Shown: piece by piece, positions 50,007-61,300 of the stretch
Numbering within the stretch: the first letter of the stretch is position 1
Layout: every line of letters starts with the position of its first letter
Assembly (NCBI RefSeq): GCF_036370855.1
Contig: NC_088117.1
Location: 9,176,001 to 9,240,000, forward strand
Direction of reading: 5' to 3'
From: Dromaius novaehollandiae
Lineage: Eukaryota; Chordata; Aves; Casuariiformes; Dromaiidae
Length of the DNA stretch: 64,000 bases
Translations under genes and position numbers: made by a program
The notes under the pieces: generated by a model
What the model saw: only the letters and a program-made list of their open reading frames with translations
Databases searched by the model: none
What the model was told of the DNA's origin: nothing

Positions 50007-51350
50007 AGACACCCATTTAAGGTTCCCGAGCTGATGGGTGTCCAGATTCTGCCCAAGTAATTCTGTAATTCAGACTGGAAATTCAGCGGACAAATCCTGT
50101 TAAAGGACTCTCCTCATCACGGAAGAGAACTCCAGGGTTTGAACCATGAGTGCACGGGGACTTTTGCTGTGCAGCTCCCAGAGAGGTCACACAGTTAAAT
50201 CCAACTTAAGGACAGAGATTTTCCACTGACTAGCCTTAGGCAAACAGGATCTCCAGACTACTCTCTGTAGTCACCAAGCTCCCCAGTGACCCCTAGACTC
50301 AGCTTCATTTTGCTTGGACTAGGGTCTAATTTTTAGAAGTTGTGAATATTCAAGTGGAAACGCCTAATTCTCACCTCAGGGAATTAACTAGTAACATATT
50401 AAAGGTTTCTTGTCATTGCTGACTGCCATGCAAAAGCTATAAGGGTCAACTTAATTAGAGAAAGGTATTGGCAGGAATCGCTTGTAACGAACTCCTGCCT
50501 TCAGGAGTGGACACAGGAGGGGCGCGAATGGGAGACCTGTGCTGCTCTTTGGGAAACAGGGAGCCCCCCAAGGAGAGCAAAGATGCCTTTTTTTTCAAAA
50601 AAACCCAAAAAACAAACAAACAAAAAATTGTTTCCAATCAAGTATGACATATATACTAATTTCAAATCACTTGGCCAGTATTTCATTAACAACTGCTCCC
50701 CAAATCAGGCTGCCTTGAACAAGAATCACTTTGATGGCCTCTTTTCAATAGGCAAATAATTTTCAGAATTCAGGTTTCCAGTGGAAAATACTCACGATTT
50801 TAAGTAAACCACTGATAAACAAAAATTAGACTCAAGAAATTATTCAGTTTTACTGAACAGATGTCTAGCCTATTTGCAATTAATACAACCCACTTCCGTA
50901 CAGTCAGACTGCTCAAAATGTCTGGAACAAGATTTAGAAGTTGAAATGCAAATGTGTCTGATTTTACTGAGAATGAATAGAAGTTGTATAAAAATGTTTC
51001 ATATTTTTATATGAAAGATCTGCTAAAATCTAGGCATCAGTATAAATGTATAAAACAAATTTATCTAAGCGTTTTCAAGATAACAATATGAAAAGAAACC
51101 ATGATTTCTGAAGTGAGCTTTGTTTTTTCGGAAATGATTCAATTTTTCAAATTGAAATTCAGTTATATGTATCATTATGCTTTAGAAAGAGCTTAAAATA
51201 CAGGAAACATTTCATTACTTGTAAAAATGTTTACACAATGTTCTTAGCTTCTGTAGTAGTCCTTTTACATAGCTTTGCAAACACTGGGCAGAGAAAAGAC
51301 CTTTAAAGCCCAACTAGTTACCGGATGAAGACAAGAGAATAAGTGCCTAT

Positions 51351-51465
51351 GCCTGCCTAGAACTGGCTAGCTACTCGACCCCGAATAAGTCATATTTGTC
51401 AACTGAAACATGGGGCTAATGTTTCAGGGGCTGTTTTGTAAAATGTTTTTGATATCTAAATGAAT
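51351..51465 (+). repeat. Candidate MIR-family SINE
   Basis: CTAGCTACTCGACC...AATAAGTCA resembles the MIR segment around CTAGCTGTGTGACC...CAAGTCA. ACATGGGGCTAATG and CAGGGGCTGTTTTGTAAAATG then follow in the expected order (AAATGGGGATAATA, AGGGTTGTTGTGAGGAT). It is strongly diverged. Confidence 0.45.
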
Positions 51466-52149
51466 TATATACAAGAATTAGAAGTTTCACACTGAAAAAA
51501 CATTCCAAATTTTGATAATGGAAACAAGACAGGTGAAACAATTATATATGATAATCACAGCATCAAGACATTGTATTAGAAACAATAAGGTGCATTTAGG
51601 AATATAACTAACCAATCAAAACAAGCAAGAGTCCAGGTATTTTTCATTAAATAAAATCAGTTCATGTTTTCTTAACATACGAGATGAGGTTTATCTATTT
51701 ACAATTCCTGGCATTTGACCAACAAAATCTAACAAATACCTTAAGGAGTCCTTAGTTCCCTCTGCTGCTGCTGGAAATTAATTTTGCATAGCACTGTTAT
51801 TAAAGCTGATATAATTCCATGTTTAGTCTTTTTCATGCATTGTGCGATTAAAAGATTAATTGAAAAATCACTAGTGAAGATTGGGATTAAACTGCACCTT
51901 GAAATGCCATGATAAACTGCTTTTAAAATCAGCTGAGGATTTCACACAGCTCTGAAAGGTTTCAATTATTTATGTGTTTGGTCTGTGTAGCATAAATCCA
52001 GACTAATGAGGTACAATTGCTGTGTATAAATCTAAAACATAAAAAAACCCTTCTTATTGTCTGGAGGAAGCAGTAACCTCAAAAGACTAGAGAAAGCAAC
52101 CTTTCAGATACAGCATTTATGCTCTCAGGAATAGAGGCGGCTTTTTTTT

Positions 52150-52170
52150 CTTTCTTTCTTTCTTTCCTTT
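52150..52170. repeat. (CTTT)n microsatellite
   Basis: About five tandem CTTT units after a T run. Confidence 0.85.
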
Positions 52171-55100
52171 GCTTAAAGTTCTCAGCTTATGTGAAAGATG
52201 TATCCTGTTAAGCGAGAGCAAAGCGAAATACAAAGTTTATTAGCCAGGAAAGTTAGACTAGGAGACTCACAGTATTGGTAACTATTCCTCTTGAAACACG
52301 GGTGAACTGAAGACGGTAAAAGTACCACTACAGCAAAGGACATAAATCTATTTCTATGTGCACATAAGGCTCTATATCAGTTTGGGACTGAAACTTTCCA
52401 TATTAGGCCTTTTTCCCCAAACATGATTTGTTTGGCAAAGTTTCTCCAGCTAATCTGAAGCTGCAGAGAATCTCACAGTCACTCCTTTCTCCTTCCCCAT
52501 CTCCTCCCGACAATTTTCACTTTCTTAATATCTGTACACTGCTTACCAGTGCCTTTGCTGATCAATACCTGTTTTTCTGGCAAACTGAATTATTGTGCTT
52601 AAAGGTGCCTAGATGTCTTAATATAACAACCAGACCTCTGCCTCGAAGGTCTCCATATGCAACGGCAGCTAGGATATAAAGTTAAGGGGTAGTATATGGA
52701 CAGTCAGAGGACTAAAGCAGCTGAGATTATACTTAACTAACTCTAATAGGCAAAGAGTATGGTTGTGAAATGTTTTTAAATACAATAACAAACACGATCT
52801 GAATCCTCTGGCATTATGGCAAACCACGGCACGGCAAGGAAGCAGCTCCCAACCCAACTTGGGATAAGTTCAGCGTGAGAAATCACAAGTCCCGAAGCGG
52901 CTCCCTTCTTCCGGGGGAGGTGCTCTTCACACTGCCCAGCCTGCAGCACCTTCCGCTGAAGGATTTGTGGCTGAAAACAGCAAAAGCTTTTGTAGCAGCC
53001 GGGGCCAGATGGAAAGTGCCATATTGGCAACATCAACTGAGACAGATGGGGAAGAGGGAAAACCTGCCTAAAAGAAAAAATGATAAACCCATCACATAAT
53101 CATATACAAAAATACTTTAAAAACAATCTTTCTGATCTCTGATCCAAGGAAAACATGCATACCACTGGTTCGATACAGGGCTACTGTCTTGTAGCAACAA
53201 TAATGTCCTTGATTTAGAGAGCAACTGTAACATGGAAATCAGTAAGTTATTACTGACTATGAAAGCGGCTTCTTCTACAGTCATCACTCTTCCAACCTAC
53301 TTTGTTCCTAACCAGCCATAACCAAAATAATTTACTGAATCTCCTAATTGTGCTTGAACCTTGAAACATGTCAAATACTTTCAGACCCCAAAAAGCCATC
53401 GGGAGTGAAACGCAGTTAACGTATGCAAAGAGAGGCTCTAACCAAATAGAAATGGTTTCCAAGTGCAATAGTGAAGAGAGACGTGATTCATTCTGCAGAG
53501 AAACAGTTAAATACAAAGACAGCATAAGAGCAAATACAAAAGCTTCTACGACTTATAGCTTCTTAAGACAGCACTGATGAATTCAATTCTTCTATGGAAT
53601 ACATTGTTCCACTTGGTGAACCCAGCAATTGCAGATTAAATGTTTTAATGCCAGTGAAAGCCAGCTGTTTATTTTAACCTCTGACTCAGTTAATCTCTTG
53701 CAAATTTGGGGCTGTTCAAAAGAAAGTTAATAATGGGATGTTAGACAGTTGATGAATTGCAACTAAATATAATCACAGACTTGCTACAGAGAAACACACA
53801 CAAACATCAAAAAATACAGGAGAAATCTATCCATAATGGGGTTTTGAAGTCAACAAACTATAAAAATACTATTAAATCTAAGGAGCACTCCTAACATTGA
53901 CTTACATTGACTCAACAATTCTGTTTTGATGAAACATCCAGTTTTTAGTTTCATTTTACTATTTGCTTGCAAACAAGAAATATACTCACACGAGTGTTAT
54001 ACCCAAGCCTTTTGTAACAGCTTATGTGAACAAGGAAAATAATAAAAAGAAATGCCATGAAATATCTGAGGTGGAAAAAGACTTATTTAGTCCCAGTTCT
54101 TCTGCTGGGTATAGAATATTTTGTGGTTTTACTTAAAATTTGTCAAAAGATAGGCCTTCTGTCCTTCATCTCACCAGAGAAAAATCAGCTTAAGATCACA
54201 TCCGAGTTTCATGCTATTACAGTTCAAGATTCTCCACTTCAACAGGCTGCTCTTTGAGGGTAAAAACTTTTAACACTCTTCTCTTGCTATAAGCACGACA
54301 GCTGCCTGTGAAAATTAACATGAACAATAGGCTCTTCTGGAATAAAATCTTGCTTGGTCAGGCAGAAATAAGTCTAATGTATTGGACTTGTTTATCTATA
54401 ATCCAGTTTTTACTGCTCATTTACTTCAAAGGCAAATTCTTGACTTCATCATAAAACAGAAGTTCACTGACCCAGGAGCAATTGGAACAAATTTAAATCA
54501 TACTGGTTTGCTTTTTCTTTTCCTCCTCCTACCACTTTTTTTCTTCTTAATTATCATGATTAAGACTCAGTCACCACCAAAACTGCCAAAAACACAGTGA
54601 ATATTTGAGTTTGGGTGTGCTCACATTTCTATCATCACATTTGACAATAATTAGTAGTATATTTTTCCTTTAAAGGTGAAATTTCCTTTATCCTCCATTT
54701 GCCTTTTCAAAATGCAAAACCTCAAAGTAAAAACAACAAAACTCCTAAAACCACATTTAAGAAAGAAATCAGGCCTTAATCCATTCCAAGCGAATCAGCA
54801 AACCCAACTGACTTCAGTGTTGCAGGATAAAGTACTTAATTGAGCAAAAGTTTTTAGTGACACATTTGGCTGCTGCTTATCAAAAGCATAAAAACTCAGT
54901 TACAGCTACTTATACATCCTCAAAAAGTCATTTTATGCTCATCTTCTTCAATATAATTAAAATTTTTTACTGCAATTTTGTCCTTAGACATACGAACTTG
55001 TCCCAGAGTTTCCAATTTTTAAAATAGTCCTGAAACTCAACTCCGCCAAGGAGCCTTCTAGTATCACACCAGCACTGCCCACTTAAGGGCTTTCAAGTAT

Positions 55101-55263
55101 CTTTTCCCATCGTCTTACCAAGAGGAAAAGAGATCCTGCTTTGCTGTGAGGAATGAGGAACTGGATTTTTCTGAAAAAATGCATTCTTAGTACTGTGCAT
55201 TTTAGGAATAGTAGCTCAGCCCATTCAGAAATCCCTCTCGAGAGATTAAATGATCCAACTCAC

Positions 55264-55357
55264 CAGGAGCATCGCGGAGGTTCCATTCGGCCTGGATAAC
55301 TGGATAGACATTTCGGGGAACATCCTATCAATGCGATTGATCACATCATCAACGTAC
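55264..55357 (-). CDS. MED27: MED27 exon 4
   Basis: Encodes 31 residues, beginning YVDDVINRIDRMFPE and ending RPNGTSAMLL. The first base (G) completes a codon split with exon 3 (expected CA|G, glutamine, of LVLPPQ). The acceptor is TTTGGCAG (AG at 55358-55359) and the donor GTGAGT (55258-55263). Compared with the human protein as I recall it, two residues differ: N for S in VISRID, and Q for H in SIHLSR. The later exons look unchanged. This is the most upstream MED27 exon in the window. Confidence 0.97.
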
Positions 55358-58300
55358 CTGCCAAACGGAACAGAACAGAACAAAACAAACCCAGGATTAC
55401 ACACATGCTCGCACTCTCCTTGTCGCGGACTCTCAGACTCAAGAAGGGTGTGTTAGCATCGCTTAGCCTGCCATCCTTTTTACCAGGGTCCACAGGACCT
55501 TACTGAATTCACTTCTCTTTGACATATGTATCTTTTAAAAATGCATCCCATCTTAAGTTATTGATAACAGAAAACATATTAGACCCCTTTGTAAGTTGTT
55601 AGATAATTAATTATTCTGCCCTTAAAACATGCATTCACTTAATTTTTAGTTCAGTCTTCTCAGCCTCAAATTCCTGCCATCATATCTTCACACTTTTATC
55701 ACACAGGGTGAAGTATCAATTATCAAAATTATCCTTCCAGCACAGGAATTTGTAGGCTGTCACCTCCTTACCTTCTCTTTGATAATATAAACAGATTGAG
55801 GTTTTCTCAACACAATTTTTTGTTTGCTTTTTTTAATCTTCAGATCATTCTTGGACTTTTTCTCCTGAAACCTTTCCAATTTACTTCATGCACCAGTGAC
55901 TCCAAAATTGGCTAGAGCATTCTTGGAGTTTCTCTGGGGTGACCAAATGCAGAGGTAAAATAACATCCTTTCTCTCCCCTGTTTATGCTGGCCAGAACTA
56001 GCATGCATGCATATTACCTTTTTTTGTTTGTTTGTTTGTTTTTAACAGTAACAGTAGTGTTTTGTCAGTCAATATCACACCACAAAGGGATGCACACAGC
56101 TTTAAAGTATTTGCACCTTCTGTCCTTGTCTTTCTTTTTGTTAGTGGTGGGACAATGAGAGAAAGGACTGGAAGTGGAAAGAAGATGCAGCAGACTGACA
56201 AAACAGAGGATAACTCAGAGAAAGCTAGGAAACAGTGTTTTATTCCCTGGAATCCAGACTGGAAGTCAGGACTCACTCCACTGATTTGGGAACTTAGCTC
56301 CTCAGGGGTGGAACCCGTAACTGTTTGCTGGTAAAGGACGATCCATACCTAGTGCACTTAACAACAGCTTTAAAAATGCAACCGTAAATTATAAAAGAGC
56401 AGCCAAGTTCCAGTTACAGACTACATCTTTTGCACATTACTGAACATGCACCCATGAACAAATACAGTAAAAACTAGTCATGAATACGGTTACAGCTTAT
56501 GAATAAAAGACCAAAAGTTTGGCTTTGCAACTGTTGTCACATCACCTTATATTAAGAGTTAAGAAAGTCATTAAACAATTTACAGCTTATAATGGGAGGA
56601 GGTTCCTTCCTATCCCTAAGATAATCCCATAGTCTCACTCACCTTCTTCCCAGCTGCAAAGTTGCCACAGATGGGCATACTCCAAGCACCACAGACTATG
56701 CCAAGGCAGCCGCTGCTGAGCTTGCCAAATCTCCCAGGCACCACAGCAGGCCCCCAGAGTCACCAAACCCTAAACTAAAGACTTTCAGGGGAAGGTGGGA
56801 CTGAAACCACTTCATTATAGAATGAACAAGACAATCAAGAAAGACCGAAATTAAGAATAGACAAGGGAAGAAATTTTTTCATAAGCTAGCCTGCCCAACT
56901 CTGACTATACTCAATGCTCCTTAAAATAAATCAGTTCTGATCTTAGTTGTTTAAAAAACAACCACAAAGAAACCCAAAAAACCACACAGGTATTAGGCTC
57001 CAATTGCTATTTTGAAAGGCATTAAAAAACATCACCACAAAGTCAAGAAAGGTTTACTTATGCAACTGGTACAGTCAGTACAGTCAGTCCACTTCCAAAG
57101 TAACAAGAGAATGGAATTAGTTAAGATTTTTATGGTGAATGGTCATAATAGTTGCAAGAAAAAAAAAAGTTCTCTCATTCATCTGAATGACTCAAACAGC
57201 TTGCTTTCTGATCAGCAAAGTCAAAACAACCATAAGCCAAGAACTCCTTAGCATGGTGAAACAGGATACACATAAGACAGTGTTCACGATGAGGAATCTG
57301 CACATCAACAGTATGCACTTAAGCCATTTCAAACATTACTTTATCCCATACACATTTTTTATGCTGCATGAGAGAGTTAATACTGTTTCTTAAATGCAGT
57401 TACTCCAGGCTCAGCAAACAAGTTCAGCTGTCACTCGTGTGTGAACAGAGACCATTGCTCGAGGAGAAGGCAAGAAGAAATTCTGTACTTCTTGATTAGC
57501 ATACAGTTAGGAATGTATATTATAGCTTTGGACATCATGATGCAAATGATTACAAAACTTAAATACTTGAATTTTCCAAGTTTTGGGTGATAACAAATTA
57601 AAACCAAACAAAATATGAAGTTGCAGTCATAAAACAAGGGCTGCCTGCACACTGACACAGTCTATGTTGCATTAAGGAAGGAAAATTAAAGTAATTTTAA
57701 ATCATATAAATATCAGTTGGAGTAAGGCATTTAATCTGCTTACGTAATTCCGAAAAATCCCAGTAGACATCTATATTTATCCTTTGAAAATGTGATGCAG
57801 GCTAGTTGGAAGTAATCAGTTCTAAGGAATAGCTGAAGATCTGATTATTTTTAAATGCAAAACTTGTCTTGATTGTGCGCCTTGAAACTTGACTCAAACC
57901 CAACGGTCGTCTTGTAAAGACGAAAGTCCTGATTTTTCTTTCAGAAAGGACTGGTATCAGGGAATTTGAAGCTTGTGAAAAGCCTGCCTTTTAAATAAGT
58001 CATGCATACAGCTAGCCAAGTGGTTAAAAAGTTATTTGATACAGAATACGAATCTTCTAAAGACTCAGTTGTTTGTGCTAACCAGTTTTTTAAAGATTTT
58101 AATGATGAATTACTATGACACTTCGGGTTTAGAAACCTGTTAATTATGCAGTGCTCTTTATAGGTCAGTAGACACACAAAAAACATTTTGGGATGTTTTT
58201 CTTCGGCAAGGCACAGCAATTCACAGGACCGTCCACACAGCTAACCTTTTCCTTCCATTCTCAGTCAAGAGGATGACAGAGAAACTCCAGGACCAATATA

Positions 58301-61300
58301 ACAAAACAACGCTGAAGTACATCTCATTGTTTTGCCCCTTTGCCTTTTTCTAAAGCAGACGTCAAGGTTTCCTGAGGACTCATCAGAACAGAAGGATTCT
58401 GCAAAGACGCACACATAATTACTAAATTAGCCTGACTACATGACGGCCTCAAATATGAGACGACAAACAACGTAATCTGAGGCAAAACTCTTCTATAGAG
58501 ATGCCCTTCAGAGAGGACATCTGGTAAAACATCTTGTGAAGAGACAGATATGATAAGTCAGACACAGAAAAGTAATGTAAAAAGTACAACTGGTGATGGT
58601 TTTAGAGAAAACTGAAGAATACGTGATAAAGACAAGATAAAGTGCACTCCTGGGGCTGTCTGGAAGGAGGATCAGTGAGAAAGCTGCTGTCTAGAAATTA
58701 TTTTGCAAAACTGAAATACATTAGTTTAGTGCCAAAACAAGCAGAGTCACAATTTGCACACCTCCATCAAATCAGTTATAACTTCAAAATATTATGGTTC
58801 CTATTTGTCTTACAGAACTTCTTATACAGCCTCAGAGCGTAGCACTTACGGATGGGGAAAGGTCTGCTTTTACTTTCGCTACTAGCGCAGAAGACTTTTA
58901 GTGTACTTACCGCATCTCTGTTTTCTCCTACTTACAAATGACACTGGTTGGAATGAGCATTTGTAAATACCAAGAAAAATAATGCAGAGCAGGGAAAAGC
59001 ACATGGAAACAGAGTGCATGACAAAACAGGCATCTCTTCATCTTAAGAAAAAAAAGAAAAAAAGACACAAGTCTCAGCATGAAAGACAACCTGGCATTAC
59101 TCAACAGTAACTTCCCCTCTTGCCCTCAAACGGGAACTGCTCCACCTATGAAGGGCTGAAAAAATTGTCTAAACATACCTTGCCCTCCCTTCCTACGGCT
59201 TCTCTCTTGTGCAAAGGACACTCGGAAAGGTCTGAAACAGCAGTGGATTCTGCAATTCAGATCATACCCAGCGGCCCCTGTATTCAATCACAGCACAGCA
59301 TTTAAACTCCTCATAGACAGTATTTCATCTTACTTATTCTTCAAGGCCTCAGAAGACAATTCACTAACCCCCTATAACCGTAACATCTTCAGTTAGTCCC
59401 ATCCCATTCAAAAGCGCTTCAAGCAACTCCATCAATAACCGCGTCCTAATCCAGCCCTGGACGCGTCCTGGTCCGGGAGGAACAGCAGCCCAGGCCAGCA
59501 GGGCTTCCGAGCCCTCCATCGCAGCCCATACTAAGGCAATCGCACTAATGTAATTTTACTAGTCAGAGGCAGGATTTTTAGAGAAGCTTTAACAGCAGGT
59601 TTTTAACAACTCCCCTCTCCCATTTTTTCCTCATTCTTCTCTCCTTCAGGACACAGATTTGTGATTTTTTTTTTAAAGGAGGTCTTAAAACTATATCTTT
59701 GACAGAAAAATCTTTATTTTAAAGGGATAAATAGTATTGTTCAGATCCCAGCCAATGAGAGCAGACCCGATAGCAAATGCTCTACAAGGCTGCCACACGG
59801 TGAACCGTTATTTTTATTTTAATGTTGGGGAATACTTTTTTCTACAAACATACTATATTAATACTGGAAGAGTCAAAGACAACAACCTACTTCATAAACA
59901 TGAGCAAAGACTACAACTAATTCTAAATGTTATACTCCAACTCAAATCTTTTTTTCCTGCTATGAACATGCAGATAAATCAACTCTAGAAAAAAGCAGCA
60001 GATATCCTTGGACTCTCTCAGCAATTTTGCCAATGCGCATATACATATATCCCTTAGTCTGTATTAGAAGAACAACGCCTGGAACAGACCGAAGACACTT
60101 CCAAAGCCAGTTAGGAACTACTCTTTCTAATGGACTAACTCATTCTGCAAAATGCTAAACCAAACAACGCATACTAAGAGATCAGGTTGATAAGGTAGAA
60201 AGAATTCAGGAACTGTCTTTGTAGATAAATGTTCTTGTAACACTCTTTGATTCACACCAAGCCCCCCCAAAGACAGTAATACGGAAGAGTAATTCACTAT
60301 AAATGCCTCTCAATTCTATACTGGACAGATGGCATAGTTCTCTAACGTGACCTCACTTTTTTTTTTTTTAAACTGGATTAGATCCAGTGATCCAATGTTA
60401 GTGTGATGTTTAGCAGCTTAGACAAGATTTAAATAGCATTTATCCCACACAGTGTTTACCTTGCATGCTGTTCATTTTTTCCACTCAATACAACATTTAA
60501 AAATTAGAAATGTAGGTATTAATAATTACTTGGGGAGGAGGGCTTTGGGAAGAAAAAAGATTTTGCTACATGACCTTAGAGAGCAAGAGAGGAACACACA
60601 TTTGTAATACAGTGGAGCTTAATCTTCCCTTACACACCGAAAACCCTACACACTCAGGGTGGACTACACCACATATGAATGAATGAAGGCAAACTCTTAA
60701 AATGTTAAATCTGGGATTCACGATATTCTGGAGAGCAGCAGCAGAAACTCTCCACACGTTCTCTTGTTTACTACAAAAGTATTTTAGTTGCTTGTTTTTA
60801 AATTCCGCCTCCCAGATTGTTTTTTGTTTTAGTTACTATTTTCATTACAGCTAACTACTTTTCGCACATCTGATTTTTCAGAAGTATGGGCTGGTCCTGT
60901 AAACTCTTGCTAATGTCTGTAGCATTCACTAACGCAGGCATTGGTGCAAAAAGCCTGACTGCAATCCACAAAGACCTAAGGAACAACTAGTTTTTGCAGA
61001 ACCAGGCTAAATATGCAACTTAAAGCTATTAACAAAGGCAGAATTTTAGATACAGATTTTAAAGAGAATAAACAGTTGTCAGACAACAACACTGCAGAAA
61101 TATCGTATTTTAAAACGCACAAAATAGTCACAGCTCTAGTGTAATTTATTAATCGTGAGATTAAAGTTATAATTTGATTCAGCTACCTGCTGTGCAGGTC
61201 TCGGCATGTTACAAATTCAACTTCAGAGAAGACTTTCGAGAAGCATCAATTAACAACAGTTATTAAAACAGTGACCTCTGCCAGCTTTTGTGAAATGACA

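Larger units (their letters stand above)
42908..55263 (-). other. MED27: MED27 intron 4
   Basis: The largest complete intron here (12.4 kb), AT-rich. It contains an AT palindromic tract (45961-46000), a CR1/L3-like 3' end (46549-46670), a T33 run (49031-49063), a palindrome of RBPJ-like sites (49984-50006), a MIR candidate (51351-51465) and a CTTT microsatellite (52150-52170). No extra exon is recognised. Open frames such as 44522-44863 and 45750-46157 have no recognisable domain. Confidence 0.8.

Noticed and set aside
50161-50210. AGAGAGGTCACACAG as part of another reversed MIR
   Set aside because: Only about 15 bases match, and the intervening core (TTAAGTAACTTGCCCAAG) is absent.
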